Assembly (NCBI GenBank): GCA_964443435.1
Contig: CAYUCW010000039.1
Span: forward strand, 1 to 20,040
Reading direction: 5' to 3'
DNA: 20,040 nucleotides
Source of the DNA: Pseudaquidulcibacter sp964443435
GTDB lineage: Bacteria; Pseudomonadota; Alphaproteobacteria; Caulobacterales; Aquidulcibacteraceae
A program made the translations under genes and the position numbers. The first letter of the stretch is position 1. Each line of letters opens with the position of its first letter. Positions 6,724 through 14,770 of this stretch are shown one piece after another. The notes under the pieces were generated by a model. That model saw only the letters and a list, made by a program, of their open reading frames with translations. It had not been told where the DNA came from and did no database searches.

Positions 6724-8481
6724 GTGACAAATTTATATAATTATTTCAAAGCAAAGCGCGGCAATACTGCTTTGATATTTGCACTTGCTTTAATCCCAAT
6801 AGTTGCAGGTGTTGGTAGCGCAGTAGATCTTGCAAGATTGAACCAACAAAAAACAGCGCTTCAAGCCGCCAATGATGCTACTTTTTTCTATACAATAAAA
6901 CAAGGGCAATTTGCGACGCCGGCCCTTAAAGATATTGCAAATGATAAAATGAAGATAAATACGGCCACTTTGCCTTTGACAAACATAGTAACCAATCTTC
7001 AAGATGCGACTACTACAGCGGGTCAGGAGCTTACTTTAAATACAAGCGCAAAATTACCGACTTATTTTCTTGGCGTATTTGGCAAAAGTGAATTTATAAT
7101 AAATGTTTCAAGTTCTGGCGTAACCAATAGTTCTGGAACTGAAGTTGTTTTTGTTCTTGATACCACGGCATCAATGAATGATAATAATAAAATAGTTTCT
7201 TTAAGAACATCGGTGAATAATATTCTTGATAGTCTTTTAAATTCTGCCGGTGAAAATGTAAGTGAAATTAAAGTAGGAATTGTACCTTTTAATACACAGG
7301 TCAGGATAGAGCCAAGTATAAACGATAGCTATGTAAATTATGGAAAAGCTGACGGCTATCAATCTTGTAGCTCTGATGGGACTAATAATGGCGCATGGCC
7401 CAATTGCCAAGTTTATTGGTGGAATCTAGATTCTGTTTGTTATAGCTCAAGTAATCGCGCGGCTTGTAAAGCAACAGCGGTCGCTTATGATAGGCCAGTA
7501 TATGTTTCAAATGGAAAGAAATATTATGAGCAAGTAATAAAAGCTTATACTTTGGAAAAAAACAACAAATACACCGTACATTCTCACAAAATAGTTTATT
7601 GGTGGGTCGACGCTACGGCTGTGCCTGGTGCAACCGACGAAACTGGTCAGCAAACTAATTGGGTTGGCGGAAGTTCTGGTCTAACCACTGACACGCAAAC
7701 TGATACTGGTAACCAAGCTAATTTTAATAATGTTAATGTTGCGCCAACATATTCAAGCGGCGGAATTAAAAACATGACAAAATTATCGCCTTATAAATAT
7801 GAGCAAGGCTATTGGAATGGCTATGATGCCAATCTTGCCAATAATTGGGATTATTCAATATTTGGCAATACTATTAAAAGAAATGCAACAATTCCGGCTA
7901 CAACTGCGTCAAGATCTTCTTGGACAGGTTGTTTAACCGATAGAGAGCAAAATTTTGATACTAATGCAGAAGCGGCAAATTCAAGTAATATTAATTCATT
8001 ATATATTGCAAAACCTTGTGACTATATGCCTTTAGAGACTGTATTGCCTTTAACTTTAGATATAGCCAAAGCCAAGGCCAAAGTAACCGCACTATCGCCA
8101 GCAGGATACACAAATATTACTATTGGTATTCAAAATGGAATGGAAGTTTTATCGCCTAACGCACCTATGACTGGTGGTTCAAATTTCGATGATCTAAAGA
8201 ATAAAAAATTCATGGTTATAATAACCGATGGCTTTAATAATAGAAACCGTTTCACAGGTGATGTTGCGGAAGTCGATAAAAGAACCGCGCTTGCTTGTGT
8301 GGCAGCAAAAGCAAAGGGCATAACCTTGTTTGTTGTAAGACTAGAAGAAGGTAATTCGGAGCTTTTAAAAACTTGTGCCTCTACGCCGCCGTATTATTAT
8401 AATCTTACAAGTGCTTCGCAATTAGCAAGCGCACTTTCAAGTATGTTTACCGCAATTGGTAATAGTAGACTAACAAAATAA
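6724..8481 (+). CDS. TadG-like protein: Tad_N segment plus von Willebrand A domain with eight-Cys insertion (copy 1)
   Basis: Protein of 585 residues. The N-terminus KRGNTALIFALALIPIVAG is a Tad_N-type membrane segment as in TadE/TadG pseudopilins and Tad-associated proteins, so most of the protein lies outside the inner membrane. The VWA domain follows: VVFVLDTTASM (MIDAS Asp146, Thr148, Ser150) and IITDGF (Asp502). Between them sits an insertion of about 230 residues (about 205-440), rich in Tyr, Trp and Asn. Eight cysteines (215, 228, 239, 248, 403, 432, 525, 551) all recur in copy 2. Start is GTG; its Shine-Dalgarno is weak and far (AAGAGG, 13 nt), in a hairpin loop. No flp, cpa or other tad genes are in the window. 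TadG proteins usually act in Flp pilus biogenesis; that role here is inference. Confidence 0.85.
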   Translation: MTNLYNYFKAKRGNTALIFALALIPIVAGVGSAVDLARLNQQKTALQAANDATFFYTIKQGQFATPALKDIANDKMKINTATLPLTNIVTNLQDATTTAGQELTLNTSAKLPTYFLGVFGKSEFIINVSSSGVTNSSGTEVVFVLDTTASMNDNNKIVSLRTSVNNILDSLLNSAGENVSEIKVGIVPFNTQVRIEPSINDSYVNYGKADGYQSCSSDGTNNGAWPNCQVYWWNLDSVCYSSSNRAACKATAVAYDRPVYVSNGKKYYEQVIKAYTLEKNNKYTVHSHKIVYWWVDATAVPGATDETGQQTNWVGGSSGLTTDTQTDTGNQANFNNVNVAPTYSSGGIKNMTKLSPYKYEQGYWNGYDANLANNWDYSIFGNTIKRNATIPATTASRSSWTGCLTDREQNFDTNAEAANSSNINSLYIAKPCDYMPLETVLPLTLDIAKAKAKVTALSPAGYTNITIGIQNGMEVLSPNAPMTGGSNFDDLKNKKFMVIITDGFNNRNRFTGDVAEVDKRTALACVAAKAKGITLFVVRLEEGNSELLKTCASTPPYYYNLTSASQLASALSSMFTAIGNSRLTK

Positions 8482-8603
8482 TTTAAATTTTTTTAGAAAT
8501 CAGAATTTATTACCCTATTTAATTAAAATTTACTTGGTTTTATTAAGAAATTTTTGATTATAAAATCACTTATTTTATAGTAAAAATCATTAATTTTCCG
8601 TAC

Positions 8604-8630
8604 AAAAAGCCTTAATTTGCATGCTTTTTT
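8604..8630 (+). terminator. Possible weak terminator after VWA copy 1
   Basis: AAAAAGC (8604-8610) and GCTTTTTT (8623-8630) form an inverted repeat with a 12-nt loop, ending in a T run, 123 bp after the stop of copy 1. The stem is mostly A-T. It lies in the 242-bp stretch between the two paralogues, in which no gene is visible. Confidence 0.35.
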
Positions 8631-8723
8631 GGTTAAAAATGGGTATAGGGTGATTTATTTAATTGTTAAGATTTCGAACATATAAATACACTTAAGAAAG
8701 TAATTTTCTAACGGTGTATTATT

Positions 8724-10499
8724 GTGTCTAAAAAGTCTAATTTTATAAGCAAATCAAAAGGCAATACTGCAATATTATTTGCATTTTTGGCTATACCTTT
8801 AACCATTGGCTTTGGTTCAGGTGTTGATATTGCGCGTAAAAATTACTTTCACGCTAATTTACAGAGTGCTTCTGATGCTGCCTTATTACAAGCCATAAAA
8901 GACGGCAAAACTGCTACTCAGACGCTAGAGGATAAAGCCAATACTTATGTAAAACTTAATATTGAAGGTGAACCATATACAAATTTGGTAACCGATCTTA
9001 TTAATGACACTGGACCAGCTGGAGAGCAACTTAAGCTTAATACCTCCGCAAGGGTTCCAACACTTTTCCTTGCGGCTTTTGGAACTTCATATTTTGATAT
9101 TAGCGTAAGCTCTGCAGCTGTTACTTCAAGCCCAGGATCCGAAGTTGTATTCGTACTTGATACGACGGGTTCAATGGATGATAATAATAAAATGACCTCT
9201 TTAAAATCGTCAATGACAACGATTTTAAACAATATGCTTGATTCAAATGGTAATAATATTAATAATATAAAAGTTGGTATTGTTCCATTTGCGCAACAAG
9301 TAAGAATAGCCGAATCTACAACAAATACTTATGTAAATTATGGGCAAGCATTAAATTATCAATATTGTGATCATGGTAATAGCTTTCCATCATGCCCAGT
9401 ATATTGGAATAATTATGATATTGTATGTAAAACTTCTACAAATATTGCGGCATGCAAAAATACTATAACTGTTTATCAAAGACCAGTTTATACAAACAAT
9501 AATAGATATTTTTATGAGCAGATTGCCAAAGCATATACCGTTACTGGTACAAATAAATATACAATCCATACTCATCGTATGTTGGTTTCATATACTGATG
9601 ATAATTTAAATTTTGTATTTGAAAATAATAGGCCAAGATTAGTGTGGGATACAAATACAGTACGTTTGGATGATGATACCCAAACAGATGTTACAAATCA
9701 GTCTAATTTAGATTCTTATAATGCAGTTCCAACATATGTTACTAATAGAACTAGAAATTTCACAAAAATTACTAGTGTGAAATATGAGCTTAAATATTGG
9801 CTAAATAATAATGATTATTGGTATGATAATGGTTATGGTGCTTCAAGCGCAATTTCTTATAATTATAATATCTTTAATAATACCAATACTAATAGAACAA
9901 GAACTGTCGATATTCCGGCGGTAACAGATAAAAAATCCGAATGGAAAGGCTGTTTGTCTGATAGAACACAGCCCTATGATGTCTCTGCCGATAGCCCAAG
10001 TTCAGCCCCAGATAGTTTGTATGTGCCGCGCCCTTGTTTAGCTAATGGATTGGCGACGGTTTTACCTTTAACAACTAATATTAATGACGCTAAAAATAAG
10101 GTGAATTCATTCACTCCTGATGGTTATACAAATATTACTATTGGAATTCAGTATGGTATAGAAGTATTATCGCCTAGTGCGCCTGAAACAGGCGGTGTTG
10201 CATATAATCATCCAGAATATAAAAAATATATGGTTATTATCACGGACGGTTTTAATACAAGAAATCGCTTTACTAATACATCAAGTGAAATTGACGCGCG
10301 TACCGCTCTTGCATGCCAAGCTGCAAAAGCTAAGGGAATTACTTTATTCGTTGTAAGACTTGAAGAAGGTAATTCTCAATTATTAGAAGATTGTGCGTCA
10401 CAACCGCCATATTATTATGATCTTGATAGTGGTACACAGCTTGAAGGCGCTTTGAAAGATATGTTTACGGCAATTAATAAAACGCGATTAACACAATAA
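8724..10499 (+). CDS. TadG-like protein: Tad_N segment plus von Willebrand A domain with eight-Cys insertion (copy 2)
   Basis: Paralogue of the preceding gene, 591 residues, same layout: KGNTAILFAFLAIPLTIG membrane segment, VVFVLDTTGSM (MIDAS Asp146, Thr148, Ser150), long insertion and IITDGF (Asp508). Copy 1 and copy 2 align without indels through residue 160. Cysteines at 215, 224, 235, 244, 410, 438, 531 and 557 match those of copy 1 in order. Conserved islands: YVNYG, CPVYW/CQVYW, RPVY, KAYT, NKYT(V/I)H(S/T)H, ETVLPLT/ATVLPLT and GYTNITIGIQ. The insertion diverges most around 290-400. Start is GTG with no clear Shine-Dalgarno. The 242-bp spacer, with a possible terminator, suggests separate transcription. 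It arose by tandem duplication followed by clear divergence. Confidence 0.85.
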   Translation: MSKKSNFISKSKGNTAILFAFLAIPLTIGFGSGVDIARKNYFHANLQSASDAALLQAIKDGKTATQTLEDKANTYVKLNIEGEPYTNLVTDLINDTGPAGEQLKLNTSARVPTLFLAAFGTSYFDISVSSAAVTSSPGSEVVFVLDTTGSMDDNNKMTSLKSSMTTILNNMLDSNGNNINNIKVGIVPFAQQVRIAESTTNTYVNYGQALNYQYCDHGNSFPSCPVYWNNYDIVCKTSTNIAACKNTITVYQRPVYTNNNRYFYEQIAKAYTVTGTNKYTIHTHRMLVSYTDDNLNFVFENNRPRLVWDTNTVRLDDDTQTDVTNQSNLDSYNAVPTYVTNRTRNFTKITSVKYELKYWLNNNDYWYDNGYGASSAISYNYNIFNNTNTNRTRTVDIPAVTDKKSEWKGCLSDRTQPYDVSADSPSSAPDSLYVPRPCLANGLATVLPLTTNINDAKNKVNSFTPDGYTNITIGIQYGIEVLSPSAPETGGVAYNHPEYKKYMVIITDGFNTRNRFTNTSSEIDARTALACQAAKAKGITLFVVRLEEGNSQLLEDCASQPPYYYDLDSGTQLEGALKDMFTAINKTRLTQ

Positions 10500-10507
10500 A
10501 AATACTT

Positions 10508-10530
10508 AAGTCTAAAACTATTTTAGAGTT
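10508..10530. terminator. Hairpin between convergent VWA copy 2 and exported protein
   Basis: AAGTCTAAAA (10508-10517), loop CTA, TTTTAGAGTT (10521-10530), one mismatch over 10-bp arms. It overlaps the TAG stop of the minus-strand gene. It is well placed for a two-way terminator but lacks G-C content and a U tract. Confidence 0.35.
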
Positions 10531-11324
10531 CCGAGCTTACCAAGATACTTTGAAGTAAAATCATAAACTTTAGTATAATAATCTCTTGATCCACAAGCAG
10601 AAACTCCGATGTATTCTGCTTTGATAACAAGTTCTTTTGCTTGGTTTTGCAATTCTGTGAATTTTTCAAGACTTAAATGTGGTGCAGAGCTTGGGCTTAA
10701 AATTGTGACTTTGTTCAACCTTGCCGCAGTTCTTGCATTAATGATGCAAGATTGGCCTGCCGAACGCTTTTCTTGATCATATATTGGTAATGGTTTGCCA
10801 TCAATCGAAGTTCCAACTGTGTCAGTTGATGATAAAGATGACTCTGGAGCGAATTCATTAAAACCATTTAAACTACCAACAAGATTTGATAAATCATTAG
10901 AAGGCTTACCTCCAGAGCGACCAAGTAAAATCCAAAAATCTGGCTTGCTTAATAATATTGGTTCATTGCCTTTAAGATTTATTCCATCTCTTTTTTTAGT
11001 GTATTTATCTAAAAATCTTTCAAATGTTTCAAATAATTTTGCTTTTTCAACAGTACTTAATGAAGAAGTAGCAGGTGGTCTTCCAAGTTCAAGTGCAAGA
11101 CCATATAAATACATATCCTCGCCTCTAAGGCTTTTTGCCTTATCAATTAGGGTTTCCATTGGTGTATTTATTGCTTTATCAATATCTTTTTGCGCTTTTT
11201 TTGAATCTTTTAAAGTATAAATTCCATAATTTTCATTCGGCTTTGCAAATCCATTGCTTGGTAAATAAGCCAAACAATAAATGCCAATGCCAAAAATCAT
11301 GTTTAGATTCAATTTTTTGCGCAT
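10518..11324 (-). CDS. Exported protein of unknown family
   Basis: I do not recognise this protein. I use the ATG at 11324 (268 residues) because GGGAG (11335-11339) lies 10 nt upstream; an ATG 8 codons earlier would place that motif inside the gene. Residues 1-27 look like a signal peptide (MRKKLNLNMIFG..., ending SNGFA). The mature part is mainly helical, with Lys-rich segments (DSKKAQKDIDKAINTPMETLIDKAK, about 40-64) and two cysteines (193 in GQSCIINARTA, 244 in GVSACGSRD) that may pair. GRPPATSSLS and LLGRSGGKPSNDL are possible family signatures. It converges on VWA copy 2 and diverges from the DUF3597 gene. Function cannot be assigned. Confidence 0.75.
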   Translation of the reverse strand: MRKKLNLNMIFGIGIYCLAYLPSNGFAKPNENYGIYTLKDSKKAQKDIDKAINTPMETLIDKAKSLRGEDMYLYGLALELGRPPATSSLSTVEKAKLFETFERFLDKYTKKRDGINLKGNEPILLSKPDFWILLGRSGGKPSNDLSNLVGSLNGFNEFAPESSLSSTDTVGTSIDGKPLPIYDQEKRSAGQSCIINARTAARLNKVTILSPSSAPHLSLEKFTELQNQAKELVIKAEYIGVSACGSRDYYTKVYDFTSKYLGKLGTLK

Positions 11325-11473
11325 TTTTATATTTCTCCCGAAAATCATAATATCAATATTTATAGTTTTAACAATATTAGCCTTAAAGTTTTTATTTGGA
11401 ATTTTAATATAAAGATAGACAAGTCAAAAAAATGTCTTAAAACTTAGTTATACATTTAAAAAAGGAGTGTGTG

Positions 11474-11860
11474 ATGGGTTTATTTGATAAAATTAAAAGT
11501 GCGATTTTTGGTAAAAAAGCTGAGGCTGCTGAGGTGGCAGCGCCAACTGCTGCACCAACTGCTGCACCTGCGGCGGTTTCAACACCTGCACCGGTTGCTG
11601 AGCCTATTGATATTGTGCCTATTCTTGATGCGGCGGCCAAGCTTGTTGACTTTGAAACTAATTGGCGTGTTTCAATTGTAGATCTTATGAAGCTTTGTGG
11701 TCTTGATAGCTCACTTGCAAATCGTAAAGAACTTGCTACTGAATTTGGTTATACTGGCGACATGAATGATAGCGCATCTATGAATATCTGGCTTCATAAA
11801 GAAGTTATGAAAAAACTTGCGGCTAATGGTGGCCATGTTCCTGCTGAACTTAAAGACTAA
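11474..11860 (+). CDS. DUF3597 family protein
   Basis: Protein of 128 residues: N-terminal helix MGLFDKIKSAIFGKKAEAAE, an Ala/Pro linker (about 20-45) and the DUF3597 domain (about 46-128) with IDIVPILDAAAK, NWRVSIVDLMKLCGLDSSLANRKELA and SMNIWLHKEVMKKLAANGGHVPAELKD. The domain is very well conserved in Proteobacteria but its function is unknown. The ATG at 11474 follows a strong Shine-Dalgarno (AAAGGAG, 6 nt); a GTG one codon earlier is less likely. No signal peptide. A strong terminator follows, so it is a single-gene unit, probably well expressed. Confidence 0.9.
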   Translation: MGLFDKIKSAIFGKKAEAAEVAAPTAAPTAAPAAVSTPAPVAEPIDIVPILDAAAKLVDFETNWRVSIVDLMKLCGLDSSLANRKELATEFGYTGDMNDSASMNIWLHKEVMKKLAANGGHVPAELKD

Positions 11861-11881
11861 ATAGCTTAAATTTAAAATTAT

Positions 11882-11907
11882 AAGCCCGATGAAAATCGGG
11901 CTTTTTT
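11882..11907 (+). terminator. Rho-independent terminator of the DUF3597 gene
   Basis: Perfect 9-bp stem AAGCCCGAT / ATCGGGCTT with GAAA tetraloop, followed by a T run (to 11907). The run overlaps the stop codon of the convergent HD-GYP gene, so it may stop that transcript as well. Confidence 0.92.
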
Positions 11908-13282
11908 ATTGTGTCTGGTTTTCAATTAAATCAACGGCGCGTTTAAGTGCTTCGAAACATTCTTTATCAATCGCAGGCCCCACGCTTTCGCCAATTATTT
12001 CTAAAGCTTTTTCTATGCTTAGAGCGGCGCGATAAGGCCTATCGGCTGTTAAAGCGTCAAAAAAATCGGCAATTGAAATTATACGGGTTTCAAGTGTAAT
12101 CTCTTCTGAACTAAGTCCATGCGGATAACCTTTGCCATCAAGTCTTTCGTGGTGTGCCCCTGCGACTTTTGCAAGTTCTTTAAAAGCATTTATTCTTGAT
12201 AAAATATTTTCTGTATAGAGGGCATGAAGTTTCATTTGCTCCCATTCGTTCTCATCAAGTTTCCCGGCTTTATCAAGTATTGAATTAGAAACACCAAGTT
12301 TGCCAACATCATGAAGCAATGCGCCGCGCTTAAGCCATCTTCTTTGGGCTTCATTAAGCCCCATGCTTTCTGCTATCATATCGGTATAAAGTGCAACGCG
12401 TGCCGAATGACCACTCGTATATGGGCTTTTACTATCGACAACTTGACCAAATGCACTTGCAATATCGTCAAGAAAATCTTCATCAATTTCAAAATCATCA
12501 TTTGCTGGCGCAAAATTAAAGACTATTTCTTCAATATTTTCATTTTCTAATTCATCAAAGAATTTTGGATTAAATGAAACATTTAAAAACGCTTCGACAT
12601 ATTCTTCATCAAACCAAGTTCCGGCACGTTTTTTGGCTTCGGCAATTGCCGCTTCTCTGCCATTTGCTTTATGAAATACATCTATCACCTGTGATAAAAG
12701 AGCAATTCTTGCATAGGGGGAAATCTCTTTTCCTGAGAGGCCATTCGGCTGACCTTTGCCGTCCCAATGCTCATCTAAGTCGTGAATGCCGCGCGCGACA
12801 TCTTCACCAAATCTAAGCTTTCTTGCGATATCGGCACCACGATTACAGCGCGTTTCAATTAATTCATTGCCAATTTTATGGCCATTTTGAATTATATTGA
12901 ATAAAGCTCTGAATCTTTCAGAAAGCCCTGCTTTAAGTCCAGTATGTGAAATTATAAAGCCTAAAACACTAGAAAGGCCTGTATCAATTTCTTTGAATTT
13001 ACGTTTGAAATTAAGATCATCAGTAAGATATAATTCACAAATTCGGGCGGCATTAGATGAACAGCCTAAATCTTTCAATAATAAAGTATAATATAATTCC
13101 CATAATTGATGCTCTGTAAATTCAAGTGCTTGTCCAATTTTATAGCCAATATAACACACTCTGATGCAATGACCTTCTGGTTGTCCTTCTGTCATATCAA
13201 GTGCATATGATAAAGCACCTAAAACCTCATGGATTTTAAGGCTTGAAGCGGCTATGGGTTCAAGTGTAGAAATAGTTTTCAT
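11906..13282 (-). CDS. Tandem HD-GYP protein: degenerate N-terminal copy, intact C-terminal phosphodiesterase domain
   Basis: Protein of 458 residues without signal or membrane segment. The C-terminal half (about 265-455) is a full HD-GYP domain: GHSARVA, LLHDVGKLG (His324-Asp325, Lys328), His353, HHERLDGKGYPHGL (His377, His378, GYP 385-387) and IADFFDALTADRPYR (Asp406). Such domains hydrolyse cyclic-di-GMP. The N-terminal half (about 15-210) repeats the fold (GHCIRVCYIGYKIG, LDEHWDGKGQPNGLSG, SQVIDVFHKA) but the HD pair has become Lys70-Asp71 and GYP reads GQP, so it should be a non-catalytic sensor or dimerisation module. No receiver domain is attached. It is a single gene, diverging from GH28. 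Confidence 0.92.
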   Translation of the reverse strand: MKTISTLEPIAASSLKIHEVLGALSYALDMTEGQPEGHCIRVCYIGYKIGQALEFTEHQLWELYYTLLLKDLGCSSNAARICELYLTDDLNFKRKFKEIDTGLSSVLGFIISHTGLKAGLSERFRALFNIIQNGHKIGNELIETRCNRGADIARKLRFGEDVARGIHDLDEHWDGKGQPNGLSGKEISPYARIALLSQVIDVFHKANGREAAIAEAKKRAGTWFDEEYVEAFLNVSFNPKFFDELENENIEEIVFNFAPANDDFEIDEDFLDDIASAFGQVVDSKSPYTSGHSARVALYTDMIAESMGLNEAQRRWLKRGALLHDVGKLGVSNSILDKAGKLDENEWEQMKLHALYTENILSRINAFKELAKVAGAHHERLDGKGYPHGLSSEEITLETRIISIADFFDALTADRPYRAALSIEKALEIIGESVGPAIDKECFEALKRAVDLIENQTQ

Positions 13283-13351
13283 AGACTTGGTTTATAAGAA
13301 AAAGACTAAGGTTTTATTTAAAAATAATATGTCCGCAGTTTTAAGGTAATT

Positions 13352-14770
13352 ATGTTAGAATTAAATATAAGAGATTTTGGCGCAATAGGTGATGGCAAAT
13401 CTATTGATTCAAATGCTATTAATAATGCCATAATAGCGGCAAGTGACTCAGGCGGCGGCAAGATTATTTTAGACGGCGGTAAGTATTTATGTTTTTCAAT
13501 AAGGCTTAGGTCGAATATTGCCATAGAGTTTAGAAATGGCGCAAAAATAATTGCCGCAAATCCCGCTTATCACTCTGGAAATTATGATTTACCAGAAAAT
13601 AATCCGCATGATTATTATCAAGATTTCGGGCATTCTCATTGGCATAATTCTTTGATTTATGGCGTGGCTATAGAAAATATTTCAATTAGTGGACAAGGCA
13701 TAATTGATGGTATTGGCCTTACACGTGAAGGGCCGGGGCCTAAATGGCAAAAGCAAGGCGAATTCCCAATAAGTATGAAAGGTCTTTCCAAAGAAATTAT
13801 GGATGAATTAGTCCCTGAAAGATCTGCTATGAATGGGCTTGGTAATAAAGCAATTGCTTTGAAAAATGTTCGAAATATAAATTTAGACAGTTTCACAATT
13901 TTGAATGGGGGTCATTTTGCAATCCTTTTAACTGGTTGTGAAAATGTGAATATTGATAGCCTACTTATTGATACTAATCGTGATGGAATTGATATTGATG
14001 CATCTAAAAATATTCATATTGCAAATTGCAAAGTGAATTCACCTAATGATGATGCAATTGTTTTAAAATCATCGCTTGCTCTTGGATATATAAAAGCAAC
14101 TGAGAATGTTAATATTGAAAACTCTATAGTTTCAGGCTTTGATGTCGGAAGTGTTTATAATCAAACCTTTACTAGAAACCAAGAATTCGCCCCAGACCGA
14201 GATAGGGTCACAGGCCGCATAAAAATTGGTACTGAAACCAATGGTGATTTTAAAAATATAAGTGTTAAAAATTGCCATTTTAATCATTCACGTGGAATTG
14301 CAATTGAATCGGTTGATGGCGGCAATATTGAAAATATCGTTTTTGATAATATTAAAATGGAAAATATTACAACCGCACCAATCTTCATAAGGCTTGGGTC
14401 AAGATTAAGAGCGCCAGAGGGTGTCAAAACCGGAAGCATAAAAAATATAAAATTAAAAAATATCAAAGCTTTCAATATTCTTCCAAATTATTGTGCGCAA
14501 ATTATTGGCGTAAAAAATGGCGATATATCAAATATTTCCTTTGAAAATATAAGCCTTGAATATGACGCAGACGCAAATTTAGAATGCGCCAATATTAATA
14601 CTGATGAAATGGACACAAGCTATCCCGAACCAAGCATGTTTGGTATTACCCCTGCTTCGGGAATTTGGGTCAAATATGCCGATAATATTCATTTGAAGAA
14701 TATGACAATAAAAACCACAGGAAACCGCCCAGAGAAAATATATGAGTTCGCAAATGTCATTGAAGAATAA
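13352..14770 (+). CDS. GH28 family glycoside hydrolase (polygalacturonase-like), no signal peptide
   Basis: Right-handed beta-helix hydrolase of 472 residues. The start LNIRDFGAIGDGKSIDSNAI is the classic pectinase N-terminus and appears without a signal peptide, so the enzyme is likely cytoplasmic and acts on imported oligosaccharides. Catalytic region: TNRDGIDIDASKNI (Asp211, the NTD position), SPNDDAIVLKSS (Asp233, Asp234) and GRIKIGTETNG (289-298). The classic GHG histidine is not seen; GRIKIGTE occupies the place where exo-enzymes have GHG-x-x-IGSE. This fits a divergent subfamily acting on uronide or rhamnogalacturonide-like substrates; exact substrate is unknown. Start is supported by AAGG 5 nt upstream of ATG. 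The 3' end overlaps the rluA-like gene by 29 bp. Confidence 0.88.
   Translation: MLELNIRDFGAIGDGKSIDSNAINNAIIAASDSGGGKIILDGGKYLCFSIRLRSNIAIEFRNGAKIIAANPAYHSGNYDLPENNPHDYYQDFGHSHWHNSLIYGVAIENISISGQGIIDGIGLTREGPGPKWQKQGEFPISMKGLSKEIMDELVPERSAMNGLGNKAIALKNVRNINLDSFTILNGGHFAILLTGCENVNIDSLLIDTNRDGIDIDASKNIHIANCKVNSPNDDAIVLKSSLALGYIKATENVNIENSIVSGFDVGSVYNQTFTRNQEFAPDRDRVTGRIKIGTETNGDFKNISVKNCHFNHSRGIAIESVDGGNIENIVFDNIKMENITTAPIFIRLGSRLRAPEGVKTGSIKNIKLKNIKAFNILPNYCAQIIGVKNGDISNISFENISLEYDADANLECANINTDEMDTSYPEPSMFGITPASGIWVKYADNIHLKNMTIKTTGNRPEKIYEFANVIEE

Noticed and set aside
8482..8723. Small RNA or tRNA in the spacer between VWA copies
   Set aside because: No cloverleaf or GC-rich structure; only an AT-rich hairpin that fits a weak terminator.
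6724..10499. VWA proteins as metal-chelatase or MoxR-partner type
   Set aside because: The N-terminal Tad_N membrane segment, external topology and absence of an AAA ATPase gene fit TadG-like proteins instead.
10795..11350. Two plus-strand frames antisense to the exported protein gene
   Set aside because: The minus-strand gene has a signal peptide and a Shine-Dalgarno; the antisense frames have neither and look like shadows.
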